From: Phycisphaerae bacterium
GTDB lineage: Bacteria > Planctomycetota > Phycisphaerae > Phycisphaerales > UBA1924
NCBI GenBank assembly: GCA_016795005.1
Contig: JAEUIV010000015.1
Coordinates: 1-32,000, forward strand
Reading direction: 5' to 3'
Length of the DNA stretch: 32,000 bases
Of the stretch, positions 25,806-32,000 are shown in pieces. The translations under genes and the position numbers were made by a program. Each line of letters opens with the position of its first letter. Within the stretch, counting starts at the first letter, position 1. The notes below the pieces were generated by a model. That model had not been told where the DNA came from. It saw only the letters and a program-made list of their open reading frames with translations, and searched no databases.

Positions 25806-26309
25806 ATGGAGCCAAAAGTGCGACAAGGTATTCAAAGACCGCATCAATCGTGTCCGAGTGGAACCGCGGGGGGAAACGGGCGCGCCAAACCGCATGGCAA
25901 ACTCCGACGGATCGGCATTGTCGCGGGCGATGTCCTTTTTCTCGCCCTGGTTGGGGCAGTCTCAATGACGGCGATGCACATGGCGCACATGACCGAATGC
26001 GGATTTGTTGTGGAGGTGGCAATCGGCATGGTGGTCGCGATGCTCGTGCAGATCATCCTGGCGTGGCTGGCCGCTCCGCTGCTCGGCTCCATTGAAACGA
26101 TGGTGCCGTCGATGCTCGTGGCCATGATTGCGCCGATGGCGATCTGCCTCCTGCACGGCAGCGGATGCGTACTCACCTTGTCAGCAGCGCTTCTGATCGG
26201 CGCCGCCTCTGGTGTTTTCGCTTCTTCCCTTCTCGCTGTATACGGCGCGTCGTGCCGGCGCTGGGCCCGCACGGCGGGAGGCACCACTTCTGGAAGGGCA
26301 TACTCATGA
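25806..26309 (+). CDS. Four-helix membrane protein, unknown function
   Basis: This is a 167-residue protein with its first in-frame ATG after the preceding stop at 25806; only a weak GAGAG lies before it. About 35 polar, basic residues lead into four hydrophobic helices: VLFLALVGAVSMTAMHM, VVEVAIGMVVAMLVQIIL, MVPSMLVAMIAPMAICLL and LSAALLIGAASGVFASSL. The first three are rich in Met, and MTAMHMAHM joins the first and second. A Met/His-lined membrane protein next to copper genes could take part in copper transfer, but this is only suggested by composition. Its stop overlaps the methyltransferase start (ATGA). Confidence 0.62.
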   Translation: MEPKVRQGIQRPHQSCPSGTAGGNGRAKPHGKLRRIGIVAGDVLFLALVGAVSMTAMHMAHMTECGFVVEVAIGMVVAMLVQIILAWLAAPLLGSIETMVPSMLVAMIAPMAICLLHGSGCVLTLSAALLIGAASGVFASSLLAVYGASCRRWARTAGGTTSGRAYS

Positions 26310-27031
26310 CTATCGCCTGGGATTGGCGCGTTCGGCTTTACGACTTCCGCGAGGCCTCGTGCTTCCGGCGCGGCCCGGCCAAGGCCGCACTGTTCGCCGA
26401 CATGCGAGGCAAGGTGCTCTTCGTAGCCGCCGGCACTGGCACAGACTTTGCCGCGTTCCCGCCGGGCATGGACATCACCGCGATCGATATCAGCGACGAG
26501 ATGCTTCGCCGCGCGGCCAAACGGGCGCGGGCCTACAACGGAACCCTGCGCCTGCTCAAGGCCGATGCCCTGGCCCTCCCCTTCCCGGACAGCTGGTTCG
26601 ACACCGTGGTCACTTCCTGCACCATGTGCTCCGTCCCCGACCCAGTGCGGGCCTTGCGCGAGCTGAATCGAGTGCTGTGCCCGGAAGGGCGGCTGCTCAT
26701 GTTCGAGCACGTCCGCAGCCGCCAGTTCCTGCTGGGATGGACGCTGGACCTGATGACCTTGTGGACTCGCCGCACCGGGACGGAAATGAACCGCGACACG
26801 CTCGCCAACACCAGGGCCGCGGGGTTCCGCATCACGGATATCCGGAGCGACTACCTGGACATCATCCTGGCGGTGCGGGCAGTGAAGGCGACAGCCTACC
26901 CACGTCGAACAGCGTCAACCCGCCCGGCCGTGTTGCAGCCAAGCACAGAGGGCATGGCGTTGTCCGTTGTCAATCGTCCGGAACGACACCCACGGAGTCC
27001 AGCAGCGCCCGAACCATCGGCCCGAGTCTGA
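26306..27031 (+). CDS. Class I SAM-dependent methyltransferase
   Basis: This 241-residue enzyme has GGAAGGG before ATG 26306, overlapping the previous stop. VLFVAAGTGTDFAAFP is the SAM-binding motif I (glycine-rich loop), ITAIDISDEML carries the acidic residue that binds the SAM ribose, and DTVVTSCTMCSVPDPVRALREL is motif II of the Methyltransf_11 family. The segment MLMFEHVRS resembles UbiE and phospholipid methyltransferases. The substrate is unknown. Its pairing with a small membrane protein suggests a lipid, quinone or metalloid substrate, but nothing in the sequence decides between them. The last 40 residues are basic and Pro-rich, beyond the usual fold. Confidence 0.82.
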   Translation: MTIAWDWRVRLYDFREASCFRRGPAKAALFADMRGKVLFVAAGTGTDFAAFPPGMDITAIDISDEMLRRAAKRARAYNGTLRLLKADALALPFPDSWFDTVVTSCTMCSVPDPVRALRELNRVLCPEGRLLMFEHVRSRQFLLGWTLDLMTLWTRRTGTEMNRDTLANTRAAGFRITDIRSDYLDIILAVRAVKATAYPRRTASTRPAVLQPSTEGMALSVVNRPERHPRSPAAPEPSARV

Positions 27032-27080
27032 TAGCCCAATCACCCGGCCGGTTCAGCCGGCCCCTAACGAGGAGCATCGC

Positions 27081-27422
27081 ATGAACTCTCGAATCCACGA
27101 TTTCAGTCCTTTCACCGCGCTCGCGGCGTGCAGCCTGGCCCTGTGCGCTTGCCAAAGCAACACGCACACGATGACCGATGTCGCTACCGGCAAGACTGTT
27201 GTTTGCCAGGAGTGCTACGACGCGGTAACCGCGGCCCACCGCGACCACCCCGCCTCAACCACGAGCGGCATCCAAACGCTCCGCACCTACCAATGCCCCT
27301 GTTGCAAGACTGAGATGTCCGTTTACATCCAGAACGGCACGCACATGGTCAAGTGCGGCGGATGCGCCAAGGAAGGCGTCGCGTGGGATAAGTGCGCTCC
27401 TCCCGACAGCGCCGCGAAGTGA
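27081..27422 (+). CDS. Small Cys-rich lipoprotein, paralogue of the 16549 protein
   Basis: This 113-residue protein has GAGGAG six bases before ATG 27081. The hydrophobic leader ends near Cys24 (LCAC), a plausible though not perfect lipobox. The mature part repeats the pattern of the 16549 protein: VCQECYD, CPCCKTEMSVY, VKCGGCAKEGV and DKCAPP, with similar spacing and a shared SAAK/EAAK end. The two proteins therefore belong to one family duplicated within the island. Metal binding through the paired cysteines is likely, but the function is unknown. Confidence 0.7.
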   Translation: MNSRIHDFSPFTALAACSLALCACQSNTHTMTDVATGKTVVCQECYDAVTAAHRDHPASTTSGIQTLRTYQCPCCKTEMSVYIQNGTHMVKCGGCAKEGVAWDKCAPPDSAAK

Positions 27423-27476
27423 CAGGCCCTGCACGCGACACTACGGGTTCGCTGTCCATTCAAATGAGGATCATTC

Positions 27477-27995
27477 ATGAAAGTGCTCCTGACTATTGCG
27501 GTCGCCATCAGCGCGGTCGTGTCCATCGCAATGCTCTCGTCGTGCTCCGAGACCAAGGCCGCTGCGGGCCCGACCGGCGGTGACATCGTTCCGATTCAAA
27601 ACGGCACAACCAAGGCCGAGGTCGTCACCAACGCCGACACGGGCGAGGTCATTGTCCACACCTGGGACCAGGGGCTCCGAAACCCCATGCCCATTGACAG
27701 TCAGCCGATGACCCTCGGCAGCGGAGACAGCTCTTTGGAGTTGATGCCCCACCCGCTCGCCTCCGACCCGCCGGGCAAGTGCAGTCGTTTCTACGGCCAG
27801 GCCGACTGGATGCGTGGCGGATCGATCAAGACCGGGTGGCTCCGTTGCTGCGGCGGCCAAGGCACACGCCAGGACTTCCCGTGGACGAACTGCTGGTCCG
27901 GCGGTCGCACGCACGGTCAGATATGGACGGAGATGGGCGAACACCGACGGGGGATGGGCGGGCCGATGGGTCCGGGAAGGGATGGACATCGCTGA
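27477..27995 (+). CDS. Lipoprotein of unknown function
   Basis: This is a 172-residue protein with GAGGA six bases before ATG. The signal peptide ends in a lipobox (MLSSC, Cys23). Residues 35-70 form a likely beta-rich segment (DIVPIQNGTTKAEVVTN, EVIVHTWDQGL), followed by a Pro/Met/Ser region and single cysteines and a CC pair (GKCSRFYG, LRCCGG, TNC). The C-terminus is Met/Gly-rich (GMGGPMGPG). I recognise no family. Cysteine and methionine content and context favour a periplasmic metal-related role. Confidence 0.6.
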   Translation: MKVLLTIAVAISAVVSIAMLSSCSETKAAAGPTGGDIVPIQNGTTKAEVVTNADTGEVIVHTWDQGLRNPMPIDSQPMTLGSGDSSLELMPHPLASDPPGKCSRFYGQADWMRGGSIKTGWLRCCGGQGTRQDFPWTNCWSGGRTHGQIWTEMGEHRRGMGGPMGPGRDGHR

Positions 27996-28117
27996 GCCAC
28001 GCCAACGACCGATGGGCCCTCCATTGTGAGAGTCCGGAGGATGCTTCGTACGTGCCGACATGGAAGGTTCTCCGCTCGGTGAAGCCGTGTTGAGCTGTGC
28101 GGCCCCGGTGGATGTAG

Positions 28118-28134
28118 ATACCCCGGGGGAGTAT
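28118..28134. promoter_or_regulatory. CsoR-type operator candidate before the copZ-csoR genes
   Basis: ATAC, nine bases (CCCGGGGGA), GTAT: AT-rich inverted ends around a G/C tract, as in known CsoR/RcnR-family operators. The same layout, with the same nine-base spacing, occurs at 8618-8634. The site overlaps a possible -10 (TATAGT, 28132-28137); another reading pairs TTGAGC at 28090 with TAGATA at 28115 over a 19-base spacer. The csoR-family gene lies 400 bases downstream, so autoregulation is likely. Confidence 0.6.
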
Positions 28135-28155
28135 AGTTCCGGCAAGGAGTTTTGC

Positions 28156-28497
28156 ATGACGACGAACAGAATCGGGACGATCACACTCGCCATCGACGGT
28201 ATGAGTTGCGGGCACTGCGTGACGGCCGTAACGAAGGTCCTGTCGACGGTAGCAGGGGTGAAGGTTCAGTCGGTGGCGTTAGGGTCGGCGGTAATCGAGG
28301 CTGCAGACGGATTGGCGGCGAGCCAGGCGATGGCCGCGCTCGGAGAGGCGGGGTATTCGGCAACTGCACCTGGCGATGTTGCGGTCACCTCCGCACGAAG
28401 ACCAGCCTGGGGCGGTGCAGGTTGCTGCAGCGGGGCGAAGAACGTGATGCAGAGGGGCACTCCGGGCGCGGATGCCTCCGGTGGTTGCTGTAGGTGA
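28156..28497 (+). CDS. CopZ-like HMA-domain protein with Cys-rich tail
   Basis: This is a 113-residue cytoplasmic protein with AAGGAG six bases before ATG 28156. Residues about 4-70 form a heavy-metal-associated domain with GMSCGHC, whose two cysteines bind Cu(I); the usual beta-alpha repeats follow (VTKVLSTVAGV, AAGYSAT-like end). The last 30 residues add CC and CC pairs (GGAGCCSG, GGCCR), more than a standard copper chaperone has. It should carry copper to the CopA-type ATPase or to CsoR. It lies just after the CsoR-type operator and is followed by the csoR-like gene, probably in one transcript. Confidence 0.82.
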   Translation: MTTNRIGTITLAIDGMSCGHCVTAVTKVLSTVAGVKVQSVALGSAVIEAADGLAASQAMAALGEAGYSATAPGDVAVTSARRPAWGGAGCCSGAKNVMQRGTPGADASGGCCR

Positions 28498-28533
28498 GTG
28501 AGCGGTGAAGCATCGAGCCAAGGAGTGATGTCG

Positions 28534-28953
28534 ATGGCCAAGGGCAAGTCGAGCAAGGGCGTCTCCGAGCGTGCGGCGCGGCCCGCGCTCAACGGCGCGG
28601 CGTGCGGGTGCAGGCCGGGCGAGGGTTCCGTGGTCGGTCAGGTCAAGGGCGGCGTGGGGCCGGGGGCGCACGCGGCGGGGGTCGATGCCGCGCTCAAGGC
28701 CGCGAACCTCAAACACCTGCGGCGGATCGAGGGGCAGGTGCGCGGCATCGCCCAGATGATCGAGGAGGACCGCTACTGCTCCGACATCATCCAGCAGGCC
28801 GCGGCGGTGCAGGAGTCGCTGCGCTCGGTCGCCAAGAACTTGCTCCGCAACCACCTCACGCACTGCGCGGTCGCCGCCATGAGCGAGGAAGGGGCCAAGC
28901 GGGACGACATGATCGAGGAACTCCTGGAGTTGGTCGGCAGAGTGGCGCGGTGA
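28534..28953 (+). CDS. csoR: CsoR-family copper-sensing repressor
   Basis: This 139-residue repressor belongs to the DUF156 (CsoR/RcnR) family of all-helical DNA-binding proteins that release DNA when metal binds. I choose ATG 28534 because AAGGAG lies eight bases upstream; ATG 28528 is too close to it. Residues 62-130 are the domain (LRRIEGQVRGIAQMIEEDRYC). Cys82, His107 and Cys111 show the C-x24-H-x3-C spacing of the Cu(I) ligands Cys36, His61 and Cys65 of Mycobacterium tuberculosis CsoR, so copper is the expected signal. The 60-residue N-terminal extension (with ACGCR) is unusual and low in complexity. It probably controls the two ATAC-N9-GTAT sites. Confidence 0.9.
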   Translation: MAKGKSSKGVSERAARPALNGAACGCRPGEGSVVGQVKGGVGPGAHAAGVDAALKAANLKHLRRIEGQVRGIAQMIEEDRYCSDIIQQAAAVQESLRSVAKNLLRNHLTHCAVAAMSEEGAKRDDMIEELLELVGRVAR

Positions 28954-28986
28954 GTGGGCTTGAACGCGGATTGGAACAATGACGAC

Positions 28987-30276
28987 ATGAACGATGCACT
29001 CGCACAACTCATCTCCCGGTGGAAGGACGACGCGGGTGGGGCCTACCGCTCGTGGTTCCTGTGGGAGCAGCGGATCAAGAACTTCCGCTCCATCCGGGCC
29101 GGGATCGCGGAGGTCGTGCGCGAGATCGATGCGGGCACGTTCGGCAACGTCTACAAGGGCTCATCGCTGGAGACGGTTGTTCATTCGATCGCCGAGCAAC
29201 GGCAGATCTTCAAGGGGGCCGATCACGCCTTCCTGTGGAAGCCCAAGCTCCGCATCCCCGACATCTACGAGAGCCCGGACAACCAGCGGGCCTTCGGGCG
29301 GTTCCTGCACGCCTGCTCCTGCTGCGACACTGAGGAGGGCGTGGTGCGGGCGATCCGCCAGCTCGCCGAGCGCGGTATCAAGGGCCTCGGTCCCGCCGCG
29401 GCCAACATGCTCTACTTCCTCCACCCCACGCTGGTGCCGCCCTTCAACACCGCGATCGTCAAGGGGTACAACGCGCTCACCGGCTCAAAGGTGAAACTCG
29501 GGTCGTGGGAGGAGTACCTCGCCATGCGCGAAGGTGTGCTGCGGATCAACGCCGAGCACCGGGCGGTGCTGAGCAACGACCTCGGTGCCATCGCGGGGTT
29601 GCTCTTCGATGTGGGGAGCGGTCGCTACGCCGCGCCGCCCCGCGCGGACGACGCTGGGGCGCTCGCCGCGTGGGAAGCGGACCTGAAGAAAGTCCGCGAT
29701 GAGTCCGCCGCCGTGGTCAAGGCCCAGAAGGCCGCCGAGCAGGAGGACCGCTCGCACGCTCAGGTGCAGGGCTGGCTCCGTGACCTGGGCCGGTCGCTCG
29801 GCTTTGACGTCTGGGTCGCGGCCAACGACCGCAACCGCGCCGTCGTGGGTGGTCGTTTGTGCGACGGGTGTCTCGATGCACTCCCGGCGACCGTGGAATC
29901 ATCGACGGGCGCGGAGGCGATCCGGCTCATCGATGTGCTCTGGTTGGAGCAGGCCGGGAGCAACGGCTCGGCGGTGGCACGAGTGACGGCCGCGTTTGAG
30001 GTCGAGCACACCACGAGCATCTACTCGGGCATCGTGCGGATGCTGGACCTGGCGCTGGGTGTGCCCGACCACGCGGGCGTCAAACTCTTCCTGGTCGCGC
30101 CCGATGCGCGGGAGGAGGATGTGCGCCAGCAACTGGCACGGCCCGCATTCCGGCGCGTGGCCGACCTTTCGGTGCGGTTCTTGCCGTACGGCGAACTCGA
30201 GAGGAACCGCGAGTCGATGGCCCGGTTCGGTACGGGGCTCAAGGCGGTCGAGGCCGTGAGCCGTGTGCTGGTATGA
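28987..30276 (+). CDS. Possible HhH/PD-(D/E)xK-like nuclease, unknown function
   Basis: This is a 429-residue protein with ATG 28987 preceded weakly by GGAA; GTG 28954, next to the csoR stop, is an alternative. The N-terminal half is helical and includes GIKGLGPAAANMLYFLHP at about 131-148, which looks like a helix-hairpin-helix DNA-binding motif as in DNA glycosylases. A charged coiled stretch (about 215-260) leads to a C-terminal domain with Asp316 (IDVLWLEQ) and Glu338-x-Glu340 (AFEVEHTTSIYSG), which resembles the order of a PD-(D/E)xK nuclease core though Lys is replaced by Glu. No partner methylase is nearby. The function is a guess; the protein looks out of place between csoR and copA. 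Confidence 0.5.
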   Translation: MNDALAQLISRWKDDAGGAYRSWFLWEQRIKNFRSIRAGIAEVVREIDAGTFGNVYKGSSLETVVHSIAEQRQIFKGADHAFLWKPKLRIPDIYESPDNQRAFGRFLHACSCCDTEEGVVRAIRQLAERGIKGLGPAAANMLYFLHPTLVPPFNTAIVKGYNALTGSKVKLGSWEEYLAMREGVLRINAEHRAVLSNDLGAIAGLLFDVGSGRYAAPPRADDAGALAAWEADLKKVRDESAAVVKAQKAAEQEDRSHAQVQGWLRDLGRSLGFDVWVAANDRNRAVVGGRLCDGCLDALPATVESSTGAEAIRLIDVLWLEQAGSNGSAVARVTAAFEVEHTTSIYSGIVRMLDLALGVPDHAGVKLFLVAPDAREEDVRQQLARPAFRRVADLSVRFLPYGELERNRESMARFGTGLKAVEAVSRVLV

Positions 30277-30300
30277 CCAAGAACGAACGCGAGGTGAACA

Positions 30301-30489
30301 ATGAGTTGCAACTGCGGATGCCATGACGACAAGGCCCCGGCGACCGGGTGGCGGAAGTACGCGCCCCTGATCGTGGGTGTGGCGGTGGTCGGTGCGCTCA
30401 TCGCCGGGGCGCTGCTCAAGAAGGACGACGCGGGAAAGGCGGCGGGCGGCTCGGCGTCGGCCCGGACCACGACCGCGGCCAGACCCTGA
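30301..30489 (+). CDS. Tiny membrane protein with N-terminal CNCGCH motif
   Basis: This is a 62-residue protein with GAGGTG before its ATG. It starts MSCNCGCHDD, a compact Cys/His metal-binding cluster, followed by a single membrane helix at about 21-40 (YAPLIVGVAVVGALIAGALL) and a basic Ser/Ala tail. The cluster would face the cytoplasm if the positive-inside rule holds for the Lys-rich tail, or the periplasm otherwise. It is 27 bases before copA. A role as a small copper-binding helper of the ATPase is attractive but unproven. Confidence 0.6.
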   Translation: MSCNCGCHDDKAPATGWRKYAPLIVGVAVVGALIAGALLKKDDAGKAAGGSASARTTTAARP

Positions 30490-30516
30490 AATCGGCCCGG
30501 GCCGGCAAGGACGACC

Positions 30517-32000
30517 ATGACCAGCGCACACCAACACCACCACGACGGCGCCGCCAAACCCACGGATGCGGCGGCCGCGAAGACCATCGAGCGGGCCGAC
30601 CTGCCCATCGAAGGGATGACGTGCGCCTCGTGCGCCAATCGGATCGAGAAGCGATTGAGCAAACAGCCGGGCGTGACCTCGGCGAGCGTGAACTTCGCCA
30701 CCAAGGTGGCCACCGTCAAGTACGACGCGGCGGCGACCGGGCCGGAGCAACTCGCCAAGGCCGTGGACGACATCGGGTACAAGGCCGTCGTGCCTCCGTT
30801 GAGACTTGGCGCGGCCAATCCAGCGCATGGTCACGCTGGCCACGACCACGCGGCGATGCTCGCGGCGCAGGGGGAAGGCCCGCACGCGGGGCACGCGATG
30901 AGTGGTGGTGTGGCGGGAGAGGACCATTCGGCTCACATGAATGTGGGCGAGGCGGAGGCCCGGCGGCTGCTGACCAAGACGATCGTGGGGGCTGTGCTCT
31001 CGCTGCCGGTGCTGGTCATCGCCATGTCGCACGGGAAGATCGCGGCGTTCAACGTTCCGTGGATCAACTGGCTTGAACTGGCGCTCACGACGCCCGTGCT
31101 CTTCTGGTGCGGCCGGCAGTTCTTCCGCTCCGCGTGGAAGGGCCTCCAGCACTTCAGCGCCAACATGGACACGCTCGTGGCGATGGGCACGGGCGCGGCG
31201 TACCTCTATTCGCTCGCGGCGACGATCTGGCCGGGGTTCTTCGCAGGAGTCGGGGGGGCGGCTGCGAACGCCGCGCACCGTGAGGGCGCGATGGGTGGTA
31301 TGACGATGGTCCCCGTGTACTACGAGGCTGCGGCGGTCATCATCGTGCTGATCCTGCTGGGCAAGTACTTCGAGGCCCGGGCCACGGGGCGGACCAGCGC
31401 CGCGATCAAGCGGCTGATCGGGATGCAGGCCAAGACGGCGCGGGTGGTGCGGGGCGGCGTCGAGCAGGATGTGCCCATTGAATCCGTGGTCGTGGGCGAC
31501 CGCGTGCTGGTGCGCCCCGGCGAGAAGATCCCCGTGGACGGCCGCGTCGAGAGCGGCGCATCCGCCGTGGACGAGGCGATGCTCACGGGCGAGAGCCTGC
31601 CCGTGGAGAAGAAGCCGGGCGACAGCGTCTTCGGCGCGACGATGAACACGACCGGGGCGCTGCGCTTCACGGCGACCAAGGTCGGTCAGGACACGGCCCT
31701 CCAGCAGATCATTCGGCTCGTGCAGGAGGCCCAGGGGAGCAAGGCTCCGATCGCGCGTCTCGCGGACCGGATCAGCGGCATCTTTGTCCCCATCGTCATC
31801 GCGATCGCGGTCGTCACGTTCATCGTGTGGTGGTTCGCCTCCCCCGTGGAGACCCGGCTGAGCATGTCGCTGGTGACGGCGGTGTCGGTGCTCATCATCG
31901 CGTGCCCCTGCGCCCTGGGGCTGGCCACTCCGACGGCGATCATGGTGGGCACCGGCCGCGGGGCCGAGCGGGGCATCCTCATCAAAGGCGGCGAGGCGCT
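30517..32000 (+). CDS. copA: CopA-type copper P1B ATPase, truncated by window end
   Basis: The first 494 residues of a Cu(I)-exporting P-type ATPase are present; the frame is open to the last base. CAAGG precedes ATG 30517. A His-rich start (HQHHHD) is followed by an HMA domain with GMTCASC (Cys36, Cys39), then a His/Met-rich linker ([19 protein letters not shown]). The membrane part has [10 protein letters not shown], the actuator motif TGES at 357-360, and the transport motif CPC at 463-465 ([13 protein letters not shown]), the sign of the copper class. The phosphorylation DKTGT lies beyond the window. It pumps Cu(I) from the cytoplasm to the periplasm, where the Cus-type pump can take over. 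Confidence 0.95.
   Translation, partial: MTSAHQHHHDGAAKPTDAAAAKTIERADLPIEGMTCASCANRIEKRLSKQPGVTSASVNFATKVATVKYDAAATGPEQLAKAVDDIGYKAVVPPLRLGAANPAHGHAGHDHAAMLAAQGEGPHAGHAMSGGVAGEDHSAHMNVGEAEARRLLTKTIVGAVLSLPVLVIAMSHGKIAAFNVPWINWLELALTTPVLFWCGRQFFRSAWKGLQHFSANMDTLVAMGTGAAYLYSLAATIWPGFFAGVGGAAANAAHREGAMGGMTMVPVYYEAAAVIIVLILLGKYFEARATGRTSAAIKRLIGMQAKTARVVRGGVEQDVPIESVVVGDRVLVRPGEKIPVDGRVESGASAVDEAMLTGESLPVEKKPGDSVFGATMNTTGALRFTATKVGQDTALQQIIRLVQEAQGSKAPIARLADRISGIFVPIVIAIAVVTFIVWWFASPVETRLSMSLVTAVSVLIIACPCALGLATPTAIMVGTGRGAERGILIKGGEA

Noticed and set aside
1-32000. tRNA, rRNA or CRISPR array
   Set aside because: No cloverleaf, no rRNA-like stretch and no regularly spaced repeats were seen by eye on either strand.

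Overview
The window is GC-rich DNA in which every gene I can support lies on the plus strand. It is a dense heavy-metal resistance island, mainly for copper and silver, from a bacterium with an outer membrane: it has TolC-type outer-membrane factors, RND pumps with periplasmic adaptors, and many lipoproteins and secreted proteins. The gene style (small Cys-rich lipoproteins, YHS-like domains, multihaem cytochrome, GC-rich codon use) would suit a planctomycete such as the Phycisphaerae. That placement is an inference; there is no rRNA or other marker gene here to test it.

Layout. (1) 1-129 is the tail of an IS5-like transposase, followed by about 640 bases with no convincing gene, apart from a strong hairpin at 419-444. 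(2) 769-8446 is a small secreted Cys-rich protein followed by a complete tripartite pump: TolC-like factor, CusB-like adaptor with two metal-binding zinc-ribbon-like motifs, and a CusA-like pump that keeps the copper/silver methionines. (3) 8633-14970 is a second small secreted Cys/His-rich protein, a second adaptor, a second RND pump that lacks those methionines, and a haem oxygenase whose start overlaps the pump's stop. (4) 15079-21162 holds periplasmic metal-handling proteins: an HMBD protein, a Cys-rich lipoprotein, a YHS-NTF2 protein, a TolC-like lipoprotein fused to an acetolactate-decarboxylase-like domain, and a Met-rich Spy/CpxP-like protein. (5) 21209-25247 has a CBM48-like protein, a four-helix membrane protein, a membrane-anchored FAD/NAD(P)/[2Fe-2S] reductase, a five-helix membrane protein with two pairs of histidines spaced for haem b, and a seven-haem cytochrome c. 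Together these look like a transmembrane electron-transfer chain. (6) 25319-27995 contains small membrane proteins, a methyltransferase and two lipoproteins. (7) 28156-32000 has a CopZ-like HMA protein, a CsoR-family repressor with the Cu(I) ligand set, a possible nuclease, a tiny CNCGCH membrane protein and a CopA-type P1B ATPase cut by the window end.

How it may work together: CopA and CopZ would move Cu(I) out of the cytoplasm, the secreted and lipid-anchored Cys/Met/His-rich proteins would bind it in the periplasm, and the two RND systems would expel it. CsoR probably senses Cu(I). The same ATAC-N9-GTAT operator-like sequence sits in front of the copZ-like gene and directly at the start of the 8633 gene, which suggests one regulon. 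The two most unusual items are the TolC/decarboxylase fusion and the reductase-cytochrome b-heptahaem module inside a metal-resistance locus.
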